Assembly: GCA_041305385.1 (NCBI GenBank)
Contig: JBFYLO010000078.1
Span: 1-42,152, forward strand
Source: JAKAKT01 sp041305385
Lineage (GTDB): Archaea; Micrarchaeota; Micrarchaeia; Burarchaeales; JAKAKT01
Length of the DNA: 42,152 nucleotides
Direction of reading: 5' to 3'
In this document: piece after piece, positions 27,743 to 36,158 of the stretch
How the letters are laid out: each line of letters starts with the position of its first letter
How positions within the stretch are numbered: position 1 is the stretch's first letter
Program-made: the position numbers and the translations under genes
Notes under the pieces: generated by a model
The model's database searches: none
The model's input: only the letters and a program-made list of their open reading frames with translations
What the model was told of the DNA's origin: nothing

Positions 27743-28420
27743 TTGATTGTTCTTTCCATTGGCGGCAGCGTCATAAATCCAGGCGAACCAGACGTGAAAT
27801 TCCTCTTGGCGATGTCAAAGCTTCTCTCGAAAATCCACGCCAAGGAGCCCATTGCAGTCGTGGCCGGGGGCGGGCGGGCGGCGAGAATCTACGCTGGAGC
27901 CATAGGAGAGCTCGGCGGCACCAGGTTCCTCGCCGATAAGGCAGCCATACTCGCCACAAGGCAGAATGCAGCCCTTCTCATAGCCGCCCTGGGGGAGTCC
28001 GCGTGGCCCACGGTCCCCAGCACGTTTGAGGAAGCCTGCGTGGGCGCAGCATCCGGAAAAATAGTAGTCATGGGCGGCACGATTCCAGGAATAACCACCG
28101 ACACTGACGCCGCTCTTCTCGGCGAGATGCTCGGGGCGAAGCGCCTGGTGAACATCAGCAATGTCGATGGAGTTTACACTGCAGACCCGAGGAAGGACAA
28201 GGCAGCAAAGAAAATAGAGAGAATGAGTTTCGAGGAGCTCCTATCCATCGCTTCGAAAGGCGACACCAGGAAACCGGGCGAGAACTTTGTCTTCGACCTT
28301 TTCGCCTGCAAGATTATAGCCCGCTCGAGAATCGAAGCCCATTTCATCGGCCCGAAGCTCGACCAGATTGAGAGCGCCGTGTTTGGGAGAAAGCATTCGG
28401 GAACTATCGTCAGTGGTTGA
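27743..28420 (+). CDS. pyrH: UMP kinase, archaeal type
   Basis: Phosphorylates UMP to UDP. 225 aa from TTG at 27743, chosen because GAGGTGAT ends 3 nt upstream and the family core begins at once (LIVLSIGGSVI). Amino-acid-kinase fold: GGS at the N-terminus, VVAGGGRAARIYAG, VVMGGTIPGITTDTDAAL, and NISNVDGVYTADPRKDKAAK. These match archaeal UMP kinases in length and order. Cotranscribed with a small membrane protein that starts right after the stop. Confidence 0.92.
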   Translation: MIVLSIGGSVINPGEPDVKFLLAMSKLLSKIHAKEPIAVVAGGGRAARIYAGAIGELGGTRFLADKAAILATRQNAALLIAALGESAWPTVPSTFEEACVGAASGKIVVMGGTIPGITTDTDAALLGEMLGAKRLVNISNVDGVYTADPRKDKAAKKIERMSFEELLSIASKGDTRKPGENFVFDLFACKIIARSRIEAHFIGPKLDQIESAVFGRKHSGTIVSG

Positions 28421-28843
28421 ATGAAAAACGAACCTGTCAACGGGGGCCCACCAGTCAAGGTCCCGCTGCTTCAGAGCCTGTGGGAGGACGAGGGGAGGAG
28501 AGCCCTCGCAATTCTCGTGGTTTTCACCGCTGTCTGCATAATGGCCGCCTTAGTGATGAATCTGCTCTACAAGCCGCAGGCGCGCGGGGCATTCGCCGGG
28601 CTCAATGACTTGGGAGGAAACTATGAGCGAACGCTCATCCCAACGGGGTTTCTCCTGGCGCTCCTGAGCCTCCTGTTCTTTTCCATCGGCGGGACATATG
28701 GCCACTACACCGAGGTGACGTTTGGGGGCAAGTCGCTTCTCGCCAGGCAATTTTTCAAAAAGCTCTCGTTCTACTCCATAATGCTGGGCGCAGTCCTGCT
28801 CCTGAGCGGCGGAGTGGCCAACTCAATCGCGAGCAGGTTCTGA
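28421..28843 (+). CDS. Small membrane protein, pyrH operon
   Basis: 140 aa; the ATG directly abuts the pyrH stop (TGAATG), so translation is coupled. A polar N-terminus (~1-27) is followed by hydrophobic helices at ~28-47, ~72-92 and ~115-134, with an aromatic loop (GGTYGHYTEVTFGGKSLLAR) between the last two. No motif of a known transporter or enzyme. Function unknown. Confidence 0.75.
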   Translation: MKNEPVNGGPPVKVPLLQSLWEDEGRRALAILVVFTAVCIMAALVMNLLYKPQARGAFAGLNDLGGNYERTLIPTGFLLALLSLLFFSIGGTYGHYTEVTFGGKSLLARQFFKKLSFYSIMLGAVLLLSGGVANSIASRF

Positions 28844-28849
28844 GGAAAA

Positions 28850-28970
28850 TTATAACGACCTAAAAGTAATCCGACAAATCAAACACGAACGAACTCGCGG
28901 CGGCTCGCCGAGTTGGAAGGGCGTTCGGTTCCGGGCGAACGAGTTCGTCGTTGAGTTATAATCGCGGTTT
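28850..28970. other. GC-rich intergenic element with nested inverted repeats
   Basis: The 184-bp gap before the fumarase genes contains ATTATAACGAC near its left end and GTCGT...TTATAAT near its right end, enclosing GAACG/CGTTC, AACTCG/CGAGTT and CGAACTCG-related arms. The core GGCGTTCGGTTCCGGGCGA resembles GGCGTCGTTTCCGGGTCGA in the element at 36004-36130, so it may be a distant member of the same family. No ORF. Confidence 0.4.
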
Positions 28971-28995
28971 GCCATGGCTAACTCCCCGGCCCCTT

Positions 28996-29007
28996 GGTTT
29001 TTATTTC
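28996..29007 (+). promoter_or_regulatory. TATA-like box of the fumarase operon
   Basis: GTTTTTATTTCT lies 21-32 nt before the ATG at 29028, and no ribosome binding site precedes that ATG. This supports a leaderless start at 29028 over the upstream ATG at 28974. Confidence 0.45.
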
Positions 29008-29027
29008 TTGGTTTTTATTATACCACC

Positions 29028-29882
29028 ATGTACCTTCGTGAAGTCCTCGTGAAGCTTATCGAGAAGGGGGTTACAACGATTCCCATGGACGTCGAGCAGG
29101 CAATACTCGGGGCCCGGAAAGTCGAGAGAAACAGGATAGCCAAATCCCAGCTTGACCTAATCCTGAAGAACATCGAGCTCGCGAAGAAGGAGCGGGTCCC
29201 CGTCTGCCAGGATACTGGCGCCCCTGTCTTTTACGTGAAGATAGGGAGAAGATGCGACCACATATTCGACATCGATGGCGAGCTCAGGCACGCGGTCCAA
29301 CTAGCGACTACAAAGTCGATTCTCCGGCCGAACATCGTAGACCCGCTCTCCCGCGAAAATTCAGGGGACAATTCCGGCAAGGGCATGCCCATCGTGCACT
29401 ATTCGCTGTTCGATGGCAACCACCTAGAGATTACGTTTGTCCCGAAGGGCGCGGGCACGGAGAACATGAGCGCCCTGTGGATGCTGAGGCCTGGTTCCGG
29501 AGAAAAGGAGATTGAAAAACTGGTGCTTGAAAAAGTAAGGCAGATGGGCGGCAGGCCGTGTCCACCATATATTTTGGGATTGGGCGTTGGAGGGACTTCG
29601 GAAAAATGCATGGAGCTTGCAAAGCTCGCGAGCATAAGGTCCCTCGGGGAGAAGAACAAGGACGCCCATCTCGCCCGCCTTGAGTCCAGGCTCCAGTCCC
29701 AAATTAACAAAACCGGGATTGGACCGATGGGCCTTGGGGGCAATACGACTGCTCTAGCTGTAAACATCGAATCCGCTTCCTGCCACACGGCCACCATGCC
29801 GGTGGCTCTCGCACTCTCATGCTGGGCTGACAGAAGGGCGAGCATCGCTCTCCGCAGGCACGGGCATACCTGGATGGAATGA
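29028..29882 (+). CDS. Class I fumarate hydratase, alpha subunit
   Basis: Interconverts fumarate and malate using an oxygen-sensitive 4Fe-4S cluster. 284 aa, the normal size for the separate alpha subunit. Cluster Cys residues are seen in VPVCQDTG, GTSEKCMELAKLA and SASCHTATMPVALA; GMGLGGNTTA-like loop (GPMGLGGNTTALAV) is present. The beta subunit follows 4 nt after the stop. Tartrate dehydratase is a close relative, so substrate is assigned by the two-subunit archaeal fumarase pattern. Confidence 0.88.
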   Translation: MYLREVLVKLIEKGVTTIPMDVEQAILGARKVERNRIAKSQLDLILKNIELAKKERVPVCQDTGAPVFYVKIGRRCDHIFDIDGELRHAVQLATTKSILRPNIVDPLSRENSGDNSGKGMPIVHYSLFDGNHLEITFVPKGAGTENMSALWMLRPGSGEKEIEKLVLEKVRQMGGRPCPPYILGLGVGGTSEKCMELAKLASIRSLGEKNKDAHLARLESRLQSQINKTGIGPMGLGGNTTALAVNIESASCHTATMPVALALSCWADRRASIALRRHGHTWME

Positions 29883-29886
29883 GGAA

Positions 29887-30423
29887 ATGAAGAAAATCAT
29901 GACGCCAATCTCAGCCACATCAATCGCTTCCCTAAAGTGCGGAGACACCGTCTACCTGACTGGAAAAATATTTACTGCCCGGGATGGCGCCCACAGAAAA
30001 ATGCTCAGGGAGAAAAAAATCCCATTTGAATTTGATGCTTCGGGAGTTCTTTTCCACGCGGGTCCAATTGCTAAGAAGGAAGGGGATACGTGGAGAATCA
30101 TCTCCCTCGGCCCGACCACGAGTTCGAGGATGGACGAGAGCGAGCCTGAAGTGATTGTAAAATTAGGAGTTCGGGCGATTGTGGGCAAGGGCGGGATGGG
30201 CGAGAAAGTAATTGAGGCGATGAAAGGAAAGTGCGTTTATCTGGCCTTTACCGGCGGGTGCGCAGCAGTGGGAGCCTCGATGGTGAAGCGAGTTGTTGCC
30301 TTTCACTGGCCGGAGTTGGGAATGGCGGAAGGAGTCTGGGAATTGGAGGTCGAGGATTTCGGGCCCCTGATTGTCGCCATTGACTCGAGGGGAAAAAGCC
30401 TTTACAAGAGTGGGACTGGATAA
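29887..30423 (+). CDS. Class I fumarate hydratase, beta subunit
   Basis: 178 aa, coupled to the alpha gene (TGAGGAAATG: the stop and ribosome binding site overlap). Typical beta-subunit features: SLKCGDTVYLTGKIFTARDGAHRKM at the start with the substrate-binding RDGAH, then GPTTSSRMD, IVGKGGM and FTGGCAA. The GPTTS and GGCAA loops complete the active site with the alpha subunit. Part of the TCA pathway in the cytoplasm. Confidence 0.9.
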   Translation: MKKIMTPISATSIASLKCGDTVYLTGKIFTARDGAHRKMLREKKIPFEFDASGVLFHAGPIAKKEGDTWRIISLGPTTSSRMDESEPEVIVKLGVRAIVGKGGMGEKVIEAMKGKCVYLAFTGGCAAVGASMVKRVVAFHWPELGMAEGVWELEVEDFGPLIVAIDSRGKSLYKSGTG

Positions 30424-30431
30424 GTCGGCTC

Positions 30432-30471
30432 TCAAAACAAAGAAAAATAAAAAATAAAAAAAGAAAAAAGT
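30432..30471 (-). terminator. Poly-U terminator of the 71-aa gene
   Basis: On the minus strand the 40 bases after the stop at 30485 are nearly all T (runs of T6, T7, T6, T5), a strong archaeal terminator. It may also serve as an A-rich boundary after the convergent fumarase operon. Confidence 0.65.
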
Positions 30472-30484
30472 CTAGAAGAGAAAC

Positions 30485-30700
30485 CTAAGCGTTCTTCATC
30501 TCGGCTTCTGCCACATATCCGCCCTTGTCCAGGTAGTACATGTAGCCGCTCTTCTTGTCGACCTTCTCGGTTCCGACTTTCTTCTTGCTTCCCTTCTTGT
30601 TCCTCTTCATCGGGGCCCTCCATACATAGCCGTCCTTTCCGACGAAATAAAGATATCCGGGCTCCCGGTCAACTTTCTCCTTTCCAATTCTCTTTCCCAT
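30485..30700 (-). CDS. 71-aa protein of two tandem 27-residue repeats
   Basis: The ATG at 30700 follows GAGGTGA by 5 nt, with a TATA box (AAATATATATACC) further up, so this is a well-expressed monocistron. Residues ~8-34 (EKVDREPGYLYFVGKDGYVW...) and ~45-71 (EKVDKKSGYMYYLDKGGYVA...) are two copies of EKVD-x3-GY-x-Y-x3-K-x-GYV-x2-A-x-MK, joined by a Lys-rich linker. Each repeat reads as a beta-hairpin with exposed Tyr and Lys. The basic charge suggests nucleic-acid or ribosome binding (inference). Family not named by me. Confidence 0.8.
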   Translation of the reverse strand: MGKRIGKEKVDREPGYLYFVGKDGYVWRAPMKRNKKGSKKKVGTEKVDKKSGYMYYLDKGGYVAEAEMKNA

Positions 30701-30732
30701 GAGGTTCACCTCTGAGAACTATCGACGGATAG

Positions 30733-30745
30733 GTATATATATTTT
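30733..30745 (-). promoter_or_regulatory. TATA box of the 71-aa gene
   Basis: GTATATATATTTT on the plus strand reads AAAATATATATAC on the minus strand, 33-45 nt before the ATG at 30700. This leaves a ~10-20 nt leader for the GAGGTGA ribosome binding site. Confidence 0.6.
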
Positions 30746-30794
30746 TCGTCGATGTCTCGAGGTGAATTATCGGGCATCATTTTAAAAGCCGGCG

Positions 30795-32702
30795 ATGAGA
30801 GAGAGTCCCATGGTCTCGCTGAGCGGGGGGTTCAGCTACGAGTCAGCCAGGAACAGGGAATGGCTTGTGGCCAACGGAATCGGGGGCTACGCATCCTCGA
30901 CGGTAATCGGCGCGAACACCAGGAAATACCACGGCCTGCTTGTCGCTTCGAAAAACCCCCCTGTTGAACGAAGGGTCCTGCTTGCGAAGCTAGAGGAGGC
31001 TGTGAAAATCGGGAGCAGGGAATACTCACTCTCCACCAACAAATACCCCGGGGTAGTCCACCCGAAAGGCTACGAGAACCTGGAAAGCTTCTCCCTCAGC
31101 CCATTCCCGACTTTCGGCTATTCATTCGGGAGCGTGAGGATTCGAAAGACAGTGTTCATGGTTCACGGGAAGAACGCGACAGTTGCCAGGTACGAAGTCC
31201 AATCACCTGAGCCGGTTGAACTGTCGATAATCCCATTGGCCAATGACCGGGACTTCCACGGAAACACGAACTCGAGGCTTCCGTTCTCCCAAGCGCCAAA
31301 GCCGAACGGTACTGTAATAGGGAACAGCGGGAAACCCTTCCTTTTCCTGGAGTCGGACCACTGCGCCTACTCCCCATTCGAGACGTGGTATGTGAACATG
31401 CTCTATGAACTCGAGACCGAGCGGGCCGAGGACGACTCGGACAACCATTTCGGCCCTGGCTCGTTTTCGATTTCCATAAAAGACCAGGGGACTTTCCACA
31501 TAATCGCGAGCGACGGGGAACGGACTGGCGCGGACCCGGATGCGCTTTACCGCTCCGAACTAATCCGCTTGAAGGCCCTGAAGGAGAAGGGGCCCAGCCC
31601 CATCCCGGAGCAGCTACTCTACTCAGCGGATTCATTCCTTGTCCAGAGGCGCTCGACGCACTCGGGCAGCATCATTGCCGGGTACCACTGGTTCGCCGAC
31701 TGGGGCAGGGATTCGATGATATCGCTTCCAGGCCTGACCCTGGCAACTGGGAAGTTCGAGTTTGCGAGGTCGGTGCTCGACACATTCGCCCAGAAGATTT
31801 CAAACGGCCTCGTCCCCAATGTTTTCTCAGACACAGGCGAGGGCGCAGCCTATAACTCCGCAGACGCCTCCCTCTGGTTCATCATGTCCTCCTGCAGTTA
31901 TCTCCACGCTACCCATGACGAGCATTTTTTCAGGGACAGGCTCTGGGGGAAGATAAAGGAGATAATCGCAGCCTACAGGAGCGGGACGACCGGGCTACGG
32001 ATGGATTCGGATTTCCTAATCTCCTGCGACCCAGGGCTCACCTGGATGGATGCATTTGTTGATGGGAAGGCGGCCACCCCGAGGAACGGCAAGCCAGTGG
32101 AGATAAACGCCCTCTGGTGCAATTCGCTCCACCTGGCCCATGAGCTGGCGAACAGGTTCGGCGAGAGAGCCCTCGCCCACGAGCTGAACCAGCTTGAGGA
32201 GGGGGCGACAGCGAGTTTCAGAAAGTTCTGGAACCCCAGGGACAAATGCTTGTTCGACATCATCGACCCAGTCGATTCATCCGTAAGGCCGAACCAAATC
32301 TTTGCCGTTTCTCTCCCGCTCCAGTTGTTGGGGGAGGAAGAGGAACTGGTCCTGGAAAAAGTCAGGCGCGAGCTTCTGACACCCTACGGGCTCCGCTCGC
32401 TTTCGCCATCGGACCGACATTACCGCAGCTCCTATTCTGGGGACAGGCGCCTGCGCGATTTCGCCTACCACAACGGGACCGTCTGGAGCTGGCTCATCGG
32501 CCCATATGCCGATGCATGCGCCAGGCTGAAAGGAAAATCCGAGGTCCGGGGGCTATTAAAACCTTTAAAAGAATTCATTCAGGAAAAGGGAATGGGGACA
32601 GTTCCCGAGCTGTTCGACCCGGAGTCCCTCGAGCCAAGGGGATGCTTCTCCCAGGCCTGGGGCGTGGCCGAGTGGCTCAGGATAATGAAGGAATATGATT
32701 AA
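30795..32702 (+). CDS. Amylo-alpha-1,6-glucosidase (glycogen debranching enzyme type)
   Basis: 635 aa from ATG 30795; ATG 30810 is about equally likely because a TATA-like TTTTAAAA lies ~25 nt before it. The N-terminal domain (~15-270) begins REWLVANGIGGYASSTVIGANTRKYHGLL, the family hallmark. The C-terminal catalytic (alpha/alpha)6 barrel carries GYHWFADWGRDSMISLPGL (~300), DASLWF, CDPGLTWMDA (~415), PVEINALWCNSLH and YHNGTVWSWLIGPYADA (~560). It hydrolyses alpha-1,6 branches of glycogen-like polysaccharide in the cytoplasm, implying a storage glucan. No other glycogen gene is in the window. Confidence 0.9.
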   Translation: MRESPMVSLSGGFSYESARNREWLVANGIGGYASSTVIGANTRKYHGLLVASKNPPVERRVLLAKLEEAVKIGSREYSLSTNKYPGVVHPKGYENLESFSLSPFPTFGYSFGSVRIRKTVFMVHGKNATVARYEVQSPEPVELSIIPLANDRDFHGNTNSRLPFSQAPKPNGTVIGNSGKPFLFLESDHCAYSPFETWYVNMLYELETERAEDDSDNHFGPGSFSISIKDQGTFHIIASDGERTGADPDALYRSELIRLKALKEKGPSPIPEQLLYSADSFLVQRRSTHSGSIIAGYHWFADWGRDSMISLPGLTLATGKFEFARSVLDTFAQKISNGLVPNVFSDTGEGAAYNSADASLWFIMSSCSYLHATHDEHFFRDRLWGKIKEIIAAYRSGTTGLRMDSDFLISCDPGLTWMDAFVDGKAATPRNGKPVEINALWCNSLHLAHELANRFGERALAHELNQLEEGATASFRKFWNPRDKCLFDIIDPVDSSVRPNQIFAVSLPLQLLGEEEELVLEKVRRELLTPYGLRSLSPSDRHYRSSYSGDRRLRDFAYHNGTVWSWLIGPYADACARLKGKSEVRGLLKPLKEFIQEKGMGTVPELFDPESLEPRGCFSQAWGVAEWLRIMKEYD

Positions 32703-32853
32703 GGGGAATAACAATACCAACTTACGGAGTTCGGAACCCGGGGGAACGGACTCGGGCTCCTCGAGACGCTCGGGTCAAATACGATTAAGAGGATAGTAAT
32801 CGTGATTGAATTGACTCGATCAGCAGTGAGTTTATCTTAAAGAGGTGGGTCTC

Positions 32854-33342
32854 ATGGACACGGAAGAAATTTTACGCACGGCAATCGGCATAGAGCAGGA
32901 GGGCATCGATTTCTATACTGGCTCCGCAAGGAAAATAAAGGACGAAAACGGAAAGGCGACACTGCTCTTCCTCGCGAACGAGGAGAAGAGGCACCGGGCA
33001 TTCTTCGAAAGCTTCCTGAGGAAACACGGAAAAGGCGATGACAGATCAGTGAAGCTCCTAATGAGGCCGAGGCTGTTTCCGGATTCAACGGAATACGGAG
33101 ATGCTACGGCATCCGACCTAGACCGCCAGATACTCGAGCACGCCAGGGAGACGGAAAAGCGCTCAATCGAGTTCTATTCGGATTCAAAAAAACTGGCCGA
33201 TGAGAAGCTCCGCGAGGGCCTGGACGTAATAATAAAAGAGGAGGGGCAGCACCTGGAGTGGATTGAATATCTCCTTGAGAACATACGGTCCAGCGGGGCG
33301 TGGGGCGACCTGCACAGCCACTTCAGCCTCGATGGCGGATGA
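32854..33342 (+). CDS. Rubrerythrin-like ferritin-fold diiron protein
   Basis: 162 aa from the ATG at 32854 (GAGGTG 6 nt upstream). Four-helix bundle with two E...E-x-x-H pairs: IEQEGIDFY and NEEKRHRAFF in the first half, ETEKRSIEFY and KEEGQHLEWIEYL in the second, giving the usual six carboxylates/His for a diiron site. There is no C-terminal rubredoxin domain. Likely reduces peroxide or stores iron, protecting the oxygen-sensitive enzymes encoded nearby. The preceding gap (32703-32853) holds GC-rich dyads and a CGATTA/TAATCG hairpin. Convergent with the P-type ATPase, 3 nt between stops. Confidence 0.85.
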   Translation: MDTEEILRTAIGIEQEGIDFYTGSARKIKDENGKATLLFLANEEKRHRAFFESFLRKHGKGDDRSVKLLMRPRLFPDSTEYGDATASDLDRQILEHARETEKRSIEFYSDSKKLADEKLREGLDVIIKEEGQHLEWIEYLLENIRSSGAWGDLHSHFSLDGG

Positions 33343-33345
33343 GTT

Positions 33346-36003
33346 TCAGGCAGGGGTTGCTGAAATTCTGCTGGCCAGCAGCTTCCTTATCTCTATCACA
33401 GGCACTACTGTCGCACCCACTAGCAAGGCGAACGCGAGCTGCTCTAGCGAGAGAGGAACGGTCTCGAAGACCGTCTGCATGAATGGCTCGTAAATCGTCA
33501 CCAGGAGGACCGCAATCGACGCGGCAAATGCGACCAGCATCCACTTGTTACCGAGGAAGAAAACTTCCATCACCGACTTTCTCATCGAGCGGAAGTTCAG
33601 GACGTTGAACAGCTCGAAAGAGGCGAGAGTCGCAAGCGTCATGGTCCTGGCCAGTTTTATATCCGAGGAGTATGTGATGAAAACCGCGAGGGTCATGAGT
33701 GCGATGTAAGCCCCAGTGAAGAGCACAAGAAACCAGTCTCCCCTGGAGAGCAGCGGCTCGCGTGGTTTTATCGGAGGCCTCTCCATCACCTCGCGCTTCA
33801 CCGGGTCTATCCCGAGGGCAACTGCAGGCATCTCGTCTATTATCAGGTTTAAGAGCAATATCTGCAGGGCGAGAATCGGAATTATCGCGCTCCCGAACCC
33901 GAGGAGCGGGAGCAGGAGAAAGGCCAGCAGGGTGATGGACATCTCAGCAGCATTCGAGGAAAGCAGGAACGCGGTGAACTTCTTTAAGTTCTCGTAAATC
34001 CCCCGCCCCCGCTGCACAGCAACAACGATAGTTGAAAAATCATCATCCGAGAGGATGATGTCCGCAGCCTCTGAGCTTACGTCGGTTCCAGCCATTCCCA
34101 TGGCGATGCCCACGTGCGCGCTCTTTAAGGCAGGCGCGTCGTTCACGCCGTCCCCTGTCATCGCCACTATATGCCCCCGCGTCTTGAGGGCATTGACGAT
34201 GCGGAGCTTCTGGTCAGGCTGCGTCCTTGTGAAAACGGATACGCTCTCTACAACCTGCTCAAGCTCCCGGTCGTTCATCTTGGCAAGCTCGCTCCCAGTC
34301 AAAATCTTGGACCCGCCGTCAAGGCCTATCAGCTTTGCCACGGCGAGCGCCGTGTGGTGGTGGTCCCCGGTTATCATGACGACCCTTAGTCCGGCCCTCT
34401 GGCAGATGGCTATCGATTCAGCGACCTCCTTTCTCGGCGGGTCGAACATCCCGATGAAGCCTAGGAAAACATACCCTCCCTCGAGTTTCCCGACTTCTGC
34501 GCTGCCATTTATGGGTTTGTAGGCCACAGCCAGGACCCTGAGAGCGCCGGAGGCCATGTCCCGGTCTATGCGGATGAGACGCTCGATTTCGCCTTTCTCA
34601 AAAGCCCGGACCTTCCCCCCTTCTTCTATGGACGAACACCTGTGAAGCACCCGCTCAGGTGCGCCTTTTATGAATGCAGTCTTGCCCTGTGCATATGCGT
34701 TAACAGTCACCATGTACTTCGCTTCTGAAGTAAACGGCATCTCGAAAAGCCGCGAGTGGGTCTTCTCGCTTTCTTTCTTCCAAACATCGGCCTTTGCCGC
34801 TGCCACGAGCAGAGCCCCTTCAGTCGGGGTTCCAACCACCCTCCAAGCGCCAGCTTTTTCAACGAGTTCTGCATTGTTGCACAATGTAGATGCTAGGAGG
34901 AGCTTGTGCATCGTGGGCCTGGCCGAAGGGTTGACAGCCCCGCCGGCGAAAAAGAAAGCGCCTTTGGGTGCATATCCTTCCCCCTCCACATCAACAACCT
35001 CCCCATCCACATAAAGCTTGGTGACTGTCATTTGGTTTTTTGTGAGAGTCCCTGTTTTGTCCGTGCATATCACAGTGACTGACCCCAGTGTTTCAACTGC
35101 AGTCATCGTCTTCGGTATGGCGTTGTCGCTCGCCATTTTTTTCATCCCTATGGCAAGGGCTATGGTGACTGTCAGGGGAAGGGCCTCGGGCATTCCGGAC
35201 ACTGCCACTGCCACGGCAAGTATGAACATCTCGACTGCCCCGTGCCCGTTTATGAGGCCCATGAGGAGAGTAGCAATGCTGACTCCGAGAACAACATAAG
35301 CGACCTTCCTGGTCAGCCCCCTTGTTTGCGTCTGCAGTGGAATTTCCTTTTCAGGCATGTCCATCATCTCGGCTATGTGCCCTATGTGCGTGCTCATGCC
35401 GATTGCAAATATCACTGCCTTGCACCTTCCATAAGCGACATAAGACCCTGTGAGCACAAGGTCACCAGCTCTTTTCTCGATAGTCTCCGACTCCCCCGTT
35501 ATGATTGATTCATCCAGCCGGATTCCCGGAGTTTCAATTATCTTTGCGTCTGCAGGAACCTTGTCCCCTGCACAGAGCATTACCATGTCGCCTGGCACAA
35601 GGGATGAAGCGGGAACACAGGTTGCACAGCCGTCCCGCGTCACCCGCGCCTGCGGGTCCAGAAGCTCCCGCAAGGCTTCCACTGCCTTGTTTGCTTTGTA
35701 CTCCTGAAAGAATCCTAGAAAGCAGACGAAAATCGCGAGAGAGGCGATAACCCCGGCATTAAGCTCCTCGCCAGCAAAAAGAGAAAGGAAACCTGCAAGG
35801 AGCAGTATCCAGACGAACATGCTCCTGAACTGGCCTAGAAAAAGCTCGAGCTCAGTAGTCCGTTTTCTCTTGAGCATATTCGGGCCGTATTTCTTCCTCC
35901 TGAAGCCGACCTCGACCCAGGAGAGCCCCCCTTCTGAAGCCTTGAGTGTAGCGAGAGCCTGCCGGATGCTCATCTTTTCCCAGTCTTTGGTCGCCAGCCC
36001 CAC
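33346..36003 (-). CDS. P-type cation-transporting ATPase, probable Ca2+ pump (type II)
   Basis: 885 aa. GTG at 36003 is chosen because GGAGG lies 8 nt upstream and the cation-ATPase N domain already begins at KDWEKMS; ATG 35973 would cut it. Actuator TGES (169-172), phosphorylation site DKTGTLT (D315), nucleotide-domain KGAPE, hinge TGDGVNDAPALK. Ion-site motifs PEALP (272-276) in M4 and NLIIDEMPAVALG in M6 (Asn and Asp as in Ca2+ pumps) favour Ca2+, with Mn2+ possible. Ten membrane helices. Its first residues (MGLATK) are shared with the permease-protease protein because both starts lie in homologous leader elements. Confidence 0.92.
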   Translation of the reverse strand: MGLATKDWEKMSIRQALATLKASEGGLSWVEVGFRRKKYGPNMLKRKRTTELELFLGQFRSMFVWILLLAGFLSLFAGEELNAGVIASLAIFVCFLGFFQEYKANKAVEALRELLDPQARVTRDGCATCVPASSLVPGDMVMLCAGDKVPADAKIIETPGIRLDESIITGESETIEKRAGDLVLTGSYVAYGRCKAVIFAIGMSTHIGHIAEMMDMPEKEIPLQTQTRGLTRKVAYVVLGVSIATLLMGLINGHGAVEMFILAVAVAVSGMPEALPLTVTIALAIGMKKMASDNAIPKTMTAVETLGSVTVICTDKTGTLTKNQMTVTKLYVDGEVVDVEGEGYAPKGAFFFAGGAVNPSARPTMHKLLLASTLCNNAELVEKAGAWRVVGTPTEGALLVAAAKADVWKKESEKTHSRLFEMPFTSEAKYMVTVNAYAQGKTAFIKGAPERVLHRCSSIEEGGKVRAFEKGEIERLIRIDRDMASGALRVLAVAYKPINGSAEVGKLEGGYVFLGFIGMFDPPRKEVAESIAICQRAGLRVVMITGDHHHTALAVAKLIGLDGGSKILTGSELAKMNDRELEQVVESVSVFTRTQPDQKLRIVNALKTRGHIVAMTGDGVNDAPALKSAHVGIAMGMAGTDVSSEAADIILSDDDFSTIVVAVQRGRGIYENLKKFTAFLLSSNAAEMSITLLAFLLLPLLGFGSAIIPILALQILLLNLIIDEMPAVALGIDPVKREVMERPPIKPREPLLSRGDWFLVLFTGAYIALMTLAVFITYSSDIKLARTMTLATLASFELFNVLNFRSMRKSVMEVFFLGNKWMLVAFAASIAVLLVTIYEPFMQTVFETVPLSLEQLAFALLVGATVVPVIEIRKLLASRISATPA

Positions 36004-36130
36004 ATAATCGGCCTCCGTTTCCTATAGCGCTCCACGAAAACAATGCAACTCGCTCGTAACCTGTGAGGCCCGAGTGCCCCAGGGGGCGTCGTTTCCGGGT
36101 CGAGCGGTTTGTTGCGTTATTTTCAGGCTT
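36004..36130 (-). promoter_or_regulatory. Structured leader element, copy 2 (before the P-type ATPase)
   Basis: On the minus strand it ends in the ATPase ribosome binding site and start. 36022-36051 matches 19447-19476 on the opposite strand. Distal arms GCAAC-tc-GCTCG (36045-36056) and CGAGC...GTTGC (near 36099-36116) can pair and enclose a GCCCC/GGGGC hairpin (near 36078-36090). The GCAAC/GTTGC pairing is comparable to, but not the same as, copy 1's inverted repeat, which hints at a conserved RNA fold. Confidence 0.55.
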
Positions 36131-36158
36131 TGGTATAAGCAGCATCAGTGCCCAAGGC

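Noticed and set aside
32845..32853. Rubrerythrin start from GTG giving Met-Gly-Leu, as a third member of the MGLATK element
   Set aside because: The GTG lies inside the GAGGTG ribosome binding site used by the ATG at 32854, and the upstream DNA does not align convincingly with the other two elements.
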